From: an uncultured Bacteroidales bacterium
GTDB taxonomy: Bacteria > Bacteroidota > Bacteroidia > Bacteroidales > UBA932
Length of the DNA: 64,000 bases
Reading direction: 5' to 3'
NCBI GenBank assembly: GCA_944325495.1
Contig: CALVAD010000006.1
Coordinates: 1-64,000 of the forward strand
In this document: positions 11,639 to 19,795 of the stretch, piece by piece
Layout of the letters: each line of letters opens with the position of its first letter
How positions within the stretch are numbered: position 1 is the stretch's first letter
Notes under the pieces: generated by a model
What the model was told of the DNA's origin: nothing
Databases searched by the model: none
Seen by the model: the letters and a program-made list of their open reading frames with translations, nothing else
Translations under genes and position numbers: made by a program

Positions 11639-13011
11639 AATACTACGACAAACTGATATTCGAGCTTTCGAGGCCAGGAAGGACAGGATTCTCGCTTCCG
11701 GCGGCCGAGGGCGGCATGCCTGTCGGCGGAAAACTGTGGCGCGGCTCCGCCCCGGAGCTTCCCGAGGTGAGCGAACCGGATGTCGTAAGACATTACACGA
11801 ACCTCAGCCAGATGAATTTCGGCGTGGACACCGGATTCTATCCGCTCGGATCCTGCACGATGAAGTACAACCCCAAGCTCAATGAGGAGATAGCCGCGAT
11901 GCCCGGGTTCACCGGCCAGCACCCGCTACAGCCGAAGGAGAGCACCGAAGGCAGCAGGGCGGTGTTCGAGGAACTCGACAAGGCTCTCGCCGCCATCACG
12001 GGCATGAAGCGTTTCACCTTCAGGCCCTGCGCCGGCGCCCACGGGGAGCTGACGGGCCTGATGCTGATGAAGGAATACCATCTCGGCAGGGGAGACCTGG
12101 CGCGCACCAAGGTCATAGTGCCGGACAGCGCGCACGGCACCAACCCCGCGTCGGCGGCCTGCTGCGGCTATGAGATAGTCGTGGTCAAGTCCAAGGCCGA
12201 CGGCCTCGTGGACGTGGAGGATCTGAAGCCTCTGCTCGGGCCCGACATAGCCGGCATCATGATGACCAATCCCAATACCCTCGGGCTTTTCGAGAAGGAC
12301 ATAAAGGAGATAGCCGAGCTTGTGCACGGCTGCGGCGGCCTGCTCTACTACGACGGGGCCAACATGAACCCTCTGCTCGGAGTGGCGCGTCCCGGGGACA
12401 TGGGCTTCGACATACTGCATCTGAACCTGCACAAGACCTTCTCTACGCCTCATGGCGGGGGAGGTCCGGGAAGCGGTCCGGTAGGAGTCTCGGAGAGGGT
12501 TCTGCCCTATCTGGACATCCCGCATGTCAGCGGCTTCCACGGCAATTTCACGGTGATGTTGCGTGCTCTGGCCTATATTCTGATGCTCGGCAGGGAGAAC
12601 ATACGCATGGCCGGCAGGCTCGCGACGCTCAACGCCAATTATGTGAAGGAATCCCTGAAAGACTGCTACAGGCTGCCTATACCGTCAGTCTGCAAGCATG
12701 AGTTCGTGTTCGACGGTCTGCTCGAACCTAACGGGACCACGACCCTGGATGTGGCCAAGAGGCTGCTGGACTACGGTTTCCATGCTCCGACCATCTATTT
12801 CCCCCTGCTTTTCCATCAGGCCATAATGATTGAGCCTACGGAGACGGAATCGCCCGAGACCCTCGATGCGTTCATCGAGGTAATGAGGAAGATAGCCGAG
12901 GAGGCCAGGACCGATCCCGGGCTCCTGCATTCGGCGCCGAGGACCGCTCCCGTCGGCCGTCCCGACGAGACCCGCGCCGCCCGGCAGCCCATATTGAAAT
13001 ACGAGGCCTGA
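11635..13011 (+). CDS. gcvPB: Glycine dehydrogenase (decarboxylating) subunit 2
   Basis: A 458-residue C-terminal half of the split P protein carrying the PLP cofactor. The PLP lysine is K267 in DILHLNLHKTFSTPHGGGGP. LGSCTMKYNPKLNEE, AGAHGELTG, PDSAHGTNPASAA and the DGANMNPLLGVARPGDMG block are all family hallmarks. Length is slightly below the usual 480-490 residues. It is the last gcv gene; a periplasmic protein gene starts 2 nt after its stop and may be cotranscribed. Confidence 0.96.
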   Translation: MKYYDKLIFELSRPGRTGFSLPAAEGGMPVGGKLWRGSAPELPEVSEPDVVRHYTNLSQMNFGVDTGFYPLGSCTMKYNPKLNEEIAAMPGFTGQHPLQPKESTEGSRAVFEELDKALAAITGMKRFTFRPCAGAHGELTGLMLMKEYHLGRGDLARTKVIVPDSAHGTNPASAACCGYEIVVVKSKADGLVDVEDLKPLLGPDIAGIMMTNPNTLGLFEKDIKEIAELVHGCGGLLYYDGANMNPLLGVARPGDMGFDILHLNLHKTFSTPHGGGGPGSGPVGVSERVLPYLDIPHVSGFHGNFTVMLRALAYILMLGRENIRMAGRLATLNANYVKESLKDCYRLPIPSVCKHEFVFDGLLEPNGTTTLDVAKRLLDYGFHAPTIYFPLLFHQAIMIEPTETESPETLDAFIEVMRKIAEEARTDPGLLHSAPRTAPVGRPDETRAARQPILKYEA

Positions 13012-13013
13012 CG

Positions 13014-13811
13014 ATGAAGAAAAGTCATAAGGGCCTGCTGGTGCTTGCCGTCCCTTTTCTGCTGGGCTTCCTCGCCGGCTATCTGGTCAGAGGAGGCTGC
13101 GGCGGAGAGCGGGACGGAGCGGCCGTGGAGGAGACGGCCGCGGTTTCCGAGGGGCGTGAGAGTGCTCAGGAGTGCGACGGGCTGGAGAGTGCCGTGGAGG
13201 AGTTCGATGATGTCGACGGCCTGGGCGAGAAGCCCGAAAGGAAGGAGATAATCTATTATCGCGACCGGCTGCCGTATGCCAGATTGTTCGCCGACCTGAA
13301 CGAGGCGCACCTGAAGGTTGCGAGGCAGCTCGGACTCGCGGAGATTCCGAAGACGCGCGAGGACTTCTCCCACAAGGGGCTCGTGCGCATCGAGGACAAC
13401 GAGTATCTGGTCGTCGACGAGCTCCAGTATTCGATTCCTTATCTGACCAGAGGCGCCGCCGACGAGCTTCAGCGCATAGCGAAGGCGTTCAGCGATTCGC
13501 TGGAGTCGAAGGGTCTGCTGGACTACAAGCTGGTAGTCTCGTCGCTGCTCAGGACGGAGGAGGATGTCGACCGGCTGCGGCGCAGCGGCAATCCCAACGC
13601 CAGCGACAATTCGGCCCACTGCTACGGGACAACCTTCGACATCACCTATACCCGCTATTTCAGCGAAGACGAGTCCGAGGCCTTCATGCAGCCTTTCGAA
13701 CTTACCAAAGTGCTTGGCGAGGTGCTGCTCGACGAGAAGAACGCCGCCCGCTGTCTGGTCAAGTACGAGAAGCAGGAACATTGCTTCCACATAACCTCCT
13801 GCGTGAAGTAG
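13014..13811 (+). CDS. Periplasmic M15-like (DUF5715-type) protein
   Basis: A 265-residue membrane-anchored or exported protein. A basic N-terminus and one hydrophobic segment (GLLVLAVPFLLGFLAGYLV, about 7-25) are followed by a Glu/Asp-rich linker and a globular C-terminal domain. That domain contains LVVSSLLRTEEDVDRLRR, SAHCYGTTFDITY and KQEHCFHI, the spacing of zinc ligands in M15 D-Ala-D-Ala carboxypeptidase-like proteins (SxHxxGxxxD and a late HxxH-type segment). A role in peptidoglycan trimming is inferred, not proven. It starts 2 nt after gcvPB but is probably only a transcriptional passenger. Confidence 0.7.
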   Translation: MKKSHKGLLVLAVPFLLGFLAGYLVRGGCGGERDGAAVEETAAVSEGRESAQECDGLESAVEEFDDVDGLGEKPERKEIIYYRDRLPYARLFADLNEAHLKVARQLGLAEIPKTREDFSHKGLVRIEDNEYLVVDELQYSIPYLTRGAADELQRIAKAFSDSLESKGLLDYKLVVSSLLRTEEDVDRLRRSGNPNASDNSAHCYGTTFDITYTRYFSEDESEAFMQPFELTKVLGEVLLDEKNAARCLVKYEKQEHCFHITSCVK

Positions 13812-13817
13812 GTCTCC

Positions 13818-14516
13818 CTAAAGGACTTCGAGGATGTCGCCGTCGACGCGGAATCGGATTTCGATGCCTGCGAAGTCCAGTCCGTAGACGCGCTCCGGGT
13901 CATGCTGGAACTGCGGACGCGGGTCCTGGGAGAGGATTTCTTCCAGCGCCTTGAGCATGGTGCCGTCAAGCCTGTCCCTGATGCTTTCGGGAAATATGAC
14001 CCTGAGGGTCTTCCATTCATTGCTGTCCACGAATCCGTTGCGCACGCCGGGGTGACTGTCGGCGTATTCGACATACGGCTTGATGTCATAGATCGGAGTC
14101 CCGTCGGCGAGGTCCGCTCCGGCAACTTCGATGCGGCAGTTCCGGAAGTCGATTCCGCATATCCTGACGGCGCTGAGCCCGAGTCCGTTGGGCCTGAAAG
14201 GCGAGCGGGAGGCGAATACGCCTATGCGTCTGTTCCCGCCGAGACGCGGCGGCCTCACCGTGGCTTCGAATCTAGGCCGTGCGGAGCCCTCTTCTTCCGT
14301 CCTCGGAGCGTCGGACGCGGCGTTCCGGTTGAGACTGAAACCCCATATCAGCCAGAGGTAGTCGAATTCTTCAAGCCCGCGCAGGGCGTCAGGCTGGTTG
14401 AAGGGGGCCGTCAGCTCTATGGTCCCTCGCAGCGATGCAGCGATGCCGGCCTGCCGCGGCAGACCGAATTTCTCCTTGAGCGGCGAATGAAAGACGGCGA
14501 TAGGCTCGATGGTCAT
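13818..14516 (-). CDS. trmO: tRNA (N6-threonylcarbamoyladenosine(37)-N6)-methyltransferase TrmO
   Basis: A 232-residue cytosolic enzyme that uses S-adenosylmethionine to methylate t6A37 of certain tRNAs. The core motifs EPIAVFHSPLKEKFGLPRQ, FDYLWLIWGFS, RRIGVFASRSPFRPNGLGLS and GTPIYDIKPYVEYADS are diagnostic. MTIEPIAVF at 14516 matches the usual family start. A longer frame begins at 14549 (MPPEDLKHET), but its first codons lie inside the arm of a long palindrome, so it is less likely. Convergent with the preceding gene, 6 nt apart. Confidence 0.9.
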   Translation of the reverse strand: MTIEPIAVFHSPLKEKFGLPRQAGIAASLRGTIELTAPFNQPDALRGLEEFDYLWLIWGFSLNRNAASDAPRTEEEGSARPRFEATVRPPRLGGNRRIGVFASRSPFRPNGLGLSAVRICGIDFRNCRIEVAGADLADGTPIYDIKPYVEYADSHPGVRNGFVDSNEWKTLRVIFPESIRDRLDGTMLKALEEILSQDPRPQFQHDPERVYGLDFAGIEIRFRVDGDILEVL

Positions 14517-14537
14517 GATTGTTTCATGTTTAAGGTC

Positions 14538-14652
14538 TTCCGGCGGCATGCTGTCTCCTGAGAGGCTGGCCGCCCACGGCCGTGAGTGGGTGCCGCGTCA
14601 GCGGCGGGATGGAGCGGAGCGGAACCTCTCAGGAGGCAGCATGCCGCCGGAA
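14538..14652. repeat. Family B palindrome upstream of trmO
   Basis: Arms of 28 nt (14538-14565 and 14625-14652, one mismatch) enclose a 59-nt centre starting CTGGCCGCCC and ending GCGGAA. The left arm contains the first codons of the longer trmO frame, and the right arm is an inverted copy of them. The centre is shared, on the opposite strand, with the palindrome at 51259-51396. Confidence 0.85.
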
Positions 14653-14669
14653 ATTACAATTAAAATTAG

Positions 14670-15941
14670 TTAATTCACTGCGGTGGCGGCTGTTTTCAGG
14701 CTGTCGGGCGCATCGTAGCCGGCCACCTCGGCCATGTATTTCTCGTAGAGCGCGCCGAACTCCGTCAGGTAGGCGCTGTCCAGAGGGTCGGAAGCGGGGG
14801 AGTCCAGCTTCAGCGGATCTATCGGACGACCTTTCTCCCAGATGCGGAAATCAAGGTGCGGCCCGGTAGCGGTGCCTGTGGCTCCCACATAACCTATGAG
14901 CTGGCCCTGGGTCACTCTCGTGCCGACCCGGATGCCTGAGGCGAATTTTGAGAGATGCATGTAGGAGCTCTCGTAGCCCATGTTGTGCTTTATCCGGATG
15001 CGGTTGCCACCTCCCGTGGGGTCCCAGCCGCACTTGGTCACGGTTCCGTCCCCTATCGCATGCACGGGCGTGCCCGTCGGGGCCGCGTAGTCCACCGCCG
15101 TGTGCGGCTTGACTTTACCGGTTACGGGATGTCTGCGGCTGTAGCTGAAGCGGCTGCTGACGCGGTTGTATTTGAGCGGAGCCTTGAGGAACATGCGCTT
15201 GAGGCTCACCCCGCCCTTGTCCCAGTAGGTGTTGCCGCCCTCGGCCGTCTCGAAGCGCACAGCGGCCGTCTGCTTGTAGCCGTCGCCGTCGAAGAGGCTG
15301 AAATGTACGGTGTCTATGCCCACGAACTCGCCGTCGCAGACGCTCTGCGTGTAGATGGTGCGGAACCTGTCGCCTTTCTGCAGGGCGAAGAAGTTCACGC
15401 TCCACTGATATATGTCCGCGAGGTTCATGATGAGCTCCGGGGATGCCCCGGCTGCAATCATGTCGTTCCAGAGGGAACTGCTTATGGTCACGTCGGTGAA
15501 TTTGCGTATGTGCTCCACCGGCTTGGCGACATTCCAAATCGCGAGCGAGTCGCTGCACCGGAATACGGTCGCGTTGACCTTGTCCTGCTCATAGATCGCG
15601 TAGCGCAGCATGCGGGTGCTGTCGGTGGTGTCGTAATAGGCGTGGAGATGGTTGCCCGCCTTGATCCTGCGCAGGTCGAACACCGAATCGCAGAGCTCGC
15701 TGAGCGCGTAGGCGTCGGAAGCCTCCATGCCCATGCGCATCATGAGCACCGAGAAGGTGTCGCCGTATTTGACTTCCACGGTGTCGGCGTCGAATTCCGA
15801 GGTCTCGAAGCCGTAGAGCGGCGGCAGTTCCTCGACGATTTCGGTTTCGCCTGCAGGGTCACCGCCGTTCTTGCAGGAAAACATGGAAAACGGCAGCGTC
15901 ATGGCCGCCAGAAGCATTATTGCAGAATATTTCAGTTTCAT
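14670..15941 (-). CDS. M23-family (LytM/NlpD-like) lipoprotein with altered metal site
   Basis: A 423-residue exported protein, probably a lipoprotein (lipobox-like Cys at residue 23). Residues about 50-250 form an N-terminal region typical of Bacteroidetes M23 proteins (a LysM/opacity-like start, then a beta domain). Residues about 255-385 form the LytM domain. The first zinc motif is intact (HTAVD, H280 and D284), and the catalytic-type His at SYMHL is present. The usual HxH motif reads GPHLDFRIW, so the second His ligand is replaced by D364. The protein may be a peptidoglycan hydrolase with a variant metal site or a non-catalytic activator like NlpD or EnvC. Confidence 0.85.
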   Translation of the reverse strand: MKLKYSAIMLLAAMTLPFSMFSCKNGGDPAGETEIVEELPPLYGFETSEFDADTVEVKYGDTFSVLMMRMGMEASDAYALSELCDSVFDLRRIKAGNHLHAYYDTTDSTRMLRYAIYEQDKVNATVFRCSDSLAIWNVAKPVEHIRKFTDVTISSSLWNDMIAAGASPELIMNLADIYQWSVNFFALQKGDRFRTIYTQSVCDGEFVGIDTVHFSLFDGDGYKQTAAVRFETAEGGNTYWDKGGVSLKRMFLKAPLKYNRVSSRFSYSRRHPVTGKVKPHTAVDYAAPTGTPVHAIGDGTVTKCGWDPTGGGNRIRIKHNMGYESSYMHLSKFASGIRVGTRVTQGQLIGYVGATGTATGPHLDFRIWEKGRPIDPLKLDSPASDPLDSAYLTEFGALYEKYMAEVAGYDAPDSLKTAATAVN

Positions 15942-16249
15942 CCTCGATTCAGGTTTTAGTGAATATTGTCCGCTGAAAGGACGGCTGCAGAAAATCTGCG
16001 TGGTCGGGAGTTTTCAGCAAAACATGTAAAGATACAAAAAAACAGGCAATCTGCTCCCGGGAGGCATAAAACTGGGAATAGCCTCCCGGGAGCAGATTGC
16101 CTGTTTTTATATCGCCTGACCTGCCGCTATGTCGGCAACCGGTCTTGATTCGGTCCGGCCCGGCGTCTTGCGGAAGAAGCTTTTCGAACCTGTCATCGGC
16201 GGAAGTCCCGGCATCCTCCGGCAGGCCGGTTCATCATAGTCCGCGCTCG
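15942..16249. other. 308-bp intergenic region
   Basis: It lies between the start of the M23 gene and the stop of the PCMD gene, both on the minus strand. Its only clear content is the perfect palindrome at 16038-16108. An A/T-rich segment before the M23 start probably holds its promoter, but no box is strong enough to mark. Confidence 0.6.
16038..16108. repeat. Family A palindrome, perfect 28-bp arms
   Basis: Arms 16038-16065 and 16081-16108 are perfectly complementary, with A5 and T5 at the outer ends. The loop ATAAAACTGGGAATA is framed by GGGAGGC and GCCTCCC. The outer A/T runs make it a possible bidirectional terminator; it would end the PCMD lipoprotein transcript on the minus strand. 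Confidence 0.9.
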
Positions 16250-17599
16250 CTAATAGACGAATTCGAACTCGTCGACATAGAGCACGCTGCCCACGGCACC
16301 TGTGAAGTCGTCGCCGTAGCGGCTCGCGCAGGAGTTGATTATCACATACTTGGGCTTGCGCTCCGTGTCCCTGTACTCGATTTCGATCGTGAACGGCACA
16401 TATTCCGGATTCTCGCCCTCGGCGTAGGTCGCCTTGGAGGTCTCAAGCTTTCCGTAGCCGATGATGTGGGGATCGTTCTGCTGGTCGATGAATTTTCCTG
16501 TGGCGGTATTGACCTCGAAGGGCTCGTCCCAGTCGCCGAGCATCACGAGAATCTGCATTTCGTCGGTCTGGCCGATGAGGTCGGGATGCTTCTCGAGATC
16601 ATCGTGGTCGATTTGCGCGGGCTGGTAAGCATAGTAGCCTTTGAGAGCCGAAGGCCGTGTGGTGAACGGTGTGCCCCAGGACATCTTCGCTCCTATGTTC
16701 GGAAATGTACCCTCGGTGCCAAGGAAATCGCCCGTGAGAAGGTTCCCGGCGGCGAAACGCCCCAAGCTTCCAATTCCGGCATACATGGATTCCATCCTCG
16801 CTGCTTGCTTGCCTTCACCCGCGACCGCCACAAACTGGCTTTCAGGCGTGGTTGCACAGTTCCTGTTAAGAGGATTCGCGAGTACACCCATGTTTGCCGA
16901 ATCCCAGACTCTTCCGGCACTAATGTCCGGGGCGGGATACCATGAGAACTTGCTGCCGGAGCCGTAAGGCTCCTGGCACCATTCATCGAAGCTCATGTTG
17001 GCCACCTGAGCTTCGGCTTCAGTGGTGAACAGCACCTCGCCGCTGCTAGAGCCTGCCATTGTCAGACGCACATAATAGTCGGTTCCCGCGTCGAGGCTTT
17101 CGGCAGCATAGACGAAACTGCCGGCCTGTGCGGTGATGTCGGGGCTGCTGCTCCATTCGCTTTCCCCGCTGCGGCGCCACTCGAACACTCCGGGAACCTG
17201 CGCTCCTCCGGAAGCAGCGGAAAATACCGCATGGTGCGCCCAGGCGTTGACTTCGATCTCGGAGGACACGCGGGCGCTGGCATAGATGGTCCACACGTAG
17301 TCCTGGTATGTGCGCACATGCACGGTGAGAGGGCTGCTGAGGTCGAGGATGCTGCCGACTGACAGCTCGCTGCATCTCGCACCGTCCGACAGCGAGAAGC
17401 GCACGAGCTCCAGCCTTGTCAGGTCGGCGGATTCGGGAACCTCCACGCGTACGGTCCTGCTGCTCTTGTTTATGTCCACGCTGAGCTGGCCCTCCACGAC
17501 GAAGTCTGTTATGTCGCCGGGCACGAGCGGATAGTCGATGTCGTTCTTGATGGTGCACGCCGCCATGAGGGCGAGCAGGAATATTGCTGCTTTTCTCAT
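16250..17599 (-). CDS. PCMD-domain lipoprotein
   Basis: A 449-residue lipoprotein (MRKAAIFLLALMAAC, lipobox Cys 15). After an N-terminal beta-sandwich region of the DUF4971-like kind seen in such proteins (VEGQLSVDINKSSRTVRVEV...) and an Ig-like segment (about 110-200), residues about 210-449 resemble the putative carbohydrate metabolism (PCMD) domain: SFDEWCQEPYG, a Trp-rich early part, and VINSCASRYGDDFTGAVGSV followed by LYVDEFEF at the end. The domain has a jelly-roll fold and is expected at the cell surface. A glycan-binding role is inferred. It follows the barrel gene by 11 nt in the same direction and probably forms a pair with it. Confidence 0.8.
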   Translation of the reverse strand: MRKAAIFLLALMAACTIKNDIDYPLVPGDITDFVVEGQLSVDINKSSRTVRVEVPESADLTRLELVRFSLSDGARCSELSVGSILDLSSPLTVHVRTYQDYVWTIYASARVSSEIEVNAWAHHAVFSAASGGAQVPGVFEWRRSGESEWSSSPDITAQAGSFVYAAESLDAGTDYYVRLTMAGSSSGEVLFTTEAEAQVANMSFDEWCQEPYGSGSKFSWYPAPDISAGRVWDSANMGVLANPLNRNCATTPESQFVAVAGEGKQAARMESMYAGIGSLGRFAAGNLLTGDFLGTEGTFPNIGAKMSWGTPFTTRPSALKGYYAYQPAQIDHDDLEKHPDLIGQTDEMQILVMLGDWDEPFEVNTATGKFIDQQNDPHIIGYGKLETSKATYAEGENPEYVPFTIEIEYRDTERKPKYVIINSCASRYGDDFTGAVGSVLYVDEFEFVY

Positions 17600-17610
17600 T
17601 TTCTTCGGTA

Positions 17611-18339
17611 TTAGAAATACAGGATCAGGGCCAGGTTGGTGGACAGCAGGTCGATGTTGTAATGGATTCCGAAGCTGTTGGAATTGCTGTATTCCACCTG
17701 ATTGGCTATCTGGTGGGTGTTGGTCCAGTCGAGGCTCATCAGGTCGAGGCTCAGCTCGACTGCGATGTTCTTCATCACGAAGGCGCTGATGCCGGGAGAG
17801 ACGGCGAGGCTCAGCGAGTACTGGTCATAGTAGGTGCCTTCCTTGCGTCCCTCGTTGATGGAGTAGGTCTTGCCCTGGCCGTAACCTCCTTCGAGGCCGA
17901 GTTCGGTGAAGAACGCGAAGCGCCGGCTGTTCGCAATGGGCATGTAGTAGCGTCCCGTGAGAGCCAGGGAGTATTCGTGGCCGAGATGGTAGTGGTTGCC
18001 GAGCGACAGCCCCATGTCGGCGGTGCCGATGGAAGCCTGGTCTATCCCTATCGAAGTCCTCTGGTAATTGAGCCTGAGGCCCACGGACATGTTGTCCTTG
18101 ATGAACCATGAGCCCGTCGCGGCGAATTTCCAGGTGTCGAGCGACCCTTTCGCCCCCTGGATCAGGGAGAGCAGGGCGTCGTAACCGGTCTCGCTTCCTA
18201 TATTGTAGTCGTTATAGGAGAACACGAGTCCTGCGGATTTTGTGCCTTTGGGGATAAAACACTGCGATTCCTCCCCGGCTGCGGCAATCGATGCAAACAG
18301 CAGGAACGTTGCTGCCGCCAAACTGAGTTTTCTTCTCAT
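17611..18339 (-). CDS. Outer-membrane beta-barrel protein paired with PCMD lipoprotein
   Basis: A 242-residue exported protein. A signal peptide (MRRKLSLAAATFLLFASIAAAG) is followed by alternating beta-strand sequence and a terminal aromatic (LALILYF), the mark of outer-membrane barrels. The strand count suggests 10-12 strands. No ligand motif is recognised. It is the upstream gene of a two-gene unit with the PCMD lipoprotein (11-nt gap), an arrangement suggesting a surface complex. No clear promoter is seen between it and the tRNA-Phe terminator. Confidence 0.7.
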   Translation of the reverse strand: MRRKLSLAAATFLLFASIAAAGEESQCFIPKGTKSAGLVFSYNDYNIGSETGYDALLSLIQGAKGSLDTWKFAATGSWFIKDNMSVGLRLNYQRTSIGIDQASIGTADMGLSLGNHYHLGHEYSLALTGRYYMPIANSRRFAFFTELGLEGGYGQGKTYSINEGRKEGTYYDQYSLSLAVSPGISAFVMKNIAVELSLDLMSLDWTNTHQIANQVEYSNSNSFGIHYNIDLLSTNLALILYF

Positions 18340-18352
18340 ATCTGCATATTAA

Positions 18353-18379
18353 AAAAAGAGACTGCCTTGCGGTAGTCTC
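18353..18379 (-). terminator. Terminator after tRNA-Phe
   Basis: On the minus strand AGAGACT and AGTCTCT flank a short inner CC-GCAA-GG hairpin, followed by seven T. It lies just downstream of tRNA-Phe and just upstream of the barrel gene, so it should end the tRNA transcript. Confidence 0.75.
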
Positions 18380-18391
18380 TTCATCTGTTTG

Positions 18392-18464
18392 TGGTGCTGG
18401 CAGGAGTTGAACCGGCGACACATGGATTTTCAGTCCATTGCTCTACCACCTGAGCTACAGCACC
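18392..18464 (-). tRNA. tRNA-Phe (GAA)
   Basis: A full cloverleaf can be drawn: acceptor GGTGCTG with CAGCACC, D arm GCTC-AGGTGGTA-GAGC, anticodon stem ATGGA/TCCAT with loop CTGAAAA (anticodon GAA), T arm around GGTTCAACTCC (one mismatch in the stem), discriminator A. CCA is not encoded. Length is 73 nt. Confidence 0.95.
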
Positions 18465-18518
18465 GTTTCCCTTAACGGGATTGCAAAGGTAGCAAAAAAA
18501 TGTATATCCGCAAATTTT

Positions 18519-19709
18519 TTATAAACTTTTCACCGCCGCGGCGAGTTTTTCGAGAGCCAGGGCAAGCTTGCTGCGCGGACATCCGGCGTTCATGCGCATG
18601 TAGCCTTCGCCTTCCGGGCCGAACATCGTGCCGTCATTGAGGGCGAGTCCCGCCCTGTTCACGAAAAGGTCGACCAGCTGATGCTGGGGGAGTCCGAGCC
18701 GGCGGCAGTCCAGCCATATCAGGAACGAGGCTTCGGGCGGAACGGCATGCACCTGCGGCAGATGCTCCTTGAGCCAGCCGCAGACGAACCTGACATTGCC
18801 CTCGACATAGTCGAGCATCTGCCTGCGCCATTCCATGCCTTCGTCGGTATAGGCGGCCCTGGTGGCTTCGGCCGAGAAGATTGAGGGGTAGTCGGTCTCG
18901 TTGGCTTCGAGATAGCTGAAGAATTTCTTCTGCAGCTCGGGATTCAGGACTACGCAGTAGGAACTTACCACGCCGGCCATGTTGAAGGTCTTCGTGGGGG
19001 CCATGAAGCTGATGCTGCACTGCGCGGCGTTTTCGCTGACCGAGGCGAAGGGATGGTGCTTCCTGCCGCCGAGCAGCATCTCCGCGTGAATCTCGTCGGA
19101 GATCACGATAATGCCGCGGCTCGCGCAGATGTCGGCCAGTCTCCGCAGCGTCTCTTCGGGGAAGCACACGCCTCCCGGATTGTGGGGATTGCAGAGCATC
19201 ATCATCCTGGTTCTGTCGTCGATGAGAGCTTCGAAGCCGTCGAGGTCCATCTCGTATGTCTTCAGAAAGCCGTCGGCGTCGTAGACCGGCTTCAGAGGGT
19301 TGTCCACGACCTCGAAGCCGCAGGCTTCGGGCACTTCGCGGAACGGATGGTAGACGGGCTGCTGGATTATGACCTTGTCGCCGGGTGACAGGAAGCACCG
19401 CAGGGCGAGGCCGAAACCCCTCACTATGCCTGGGATGTACCTGAAATGTCCGGGTTCGACCCTCCAGCCGTGCAGGCGGTACACCCAGTCGGAGACGATG
19501 CGGAAATAGTCCGCGCCGGTGCTCGGGTAACCCAGAATGGGATGGTCGAGGCGCCGGCGCAGGGCGTCGGTTATGAAGTCCGGCGTCCTGAAATCCATGT
19601 CCGCGACCCATAGCGAGATGAGGTCCGGGCGGCCGAAAGTCTCCTCCAGAGTGTCAACATTCAGGCACCTCGTGCCGTGTCTGTCTATAATTTCGTCAAA
19701 ATTGTACAT
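18519..19709 (-). CDS. patB: PatB/MalY-family cystathionine beta-lyase (PLP aminotransferase fold I)
   Basis: A 396-residue cytosolic PLP enzyme. The family cleaves the C-S bond of cystathionine or related thioethers to give a thiol, pyruvate and ammonia. The PLP lysine is K240 in SFMAPTKTFNMAG. LWVADMDFRTPDFITDAL near the start is the PatB/MalY hallmark, with NPHNPGGVC and ISDEIHAEM for cofactor binding and an RMNAGCPR-type arginine at the end. The start at 19709 (MYNFDEIIDRHGT) fits the family; the upstream extension crosses the promoter. It is divergent from the porin/polyamine operon. Confidence 0.9.
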   Translation of the reverse strand: MYNFDEIIDRHGTRCLNVDTLEETFGRPDLISLWVADMDFRTPDFITDALRRRLDHPILGYPSTGADYFRIVSDWVYRLHGWRVEPGHFRYIPGIVRGFGLALRCFLSPGDKVIIQQPVYHPFREVPEACGFEVVDNPLKPVYDADGFLKTYEMDLDGFEALIDDRTRMMMLCNPHNPGGVCFPEETLRRLADICASRGIIVISDEIHAEMLLGGRKHHPFASVSENAAQCSISFMAPTKTFNMAGVVSSYCVVLNPELQKKFFSYLEANETDYPSIFSAEATRAAYTDEGMEWRRQMLDYVEGNVRFVCGWLKEHLPQVHAVPPEASFLIWLDCRRLGLPQHQLVDLFVNRAGLALNDGTMFGPEGEGYMRMNAGCPRSKLALALEKLAAAVKSL

Positions 19710-19728
19710 TATCTCGTGTGAAACCCGA

Positions 19729-19736
19729 CAAAAATA
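19729..19736 (-). promoter_or_regulatory. -7 element of the patB promoter
   Basis: On the minus strand this reads TATTTTTG, matching TAnnTTTG, with a TTG 23 bp further upstream. It lies 19 bp before the ATG at 19709. A possible divergent -7 box (TATCTTCG) for the porin lies about 20 bp to the right. Confidence 0.55.
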
Positions 19737-19795
19737 CGATTTTTTCGTATCTTCGCGGCCAAGTTCAACCAAATTCAATTTTATGGTAGCGAAAA

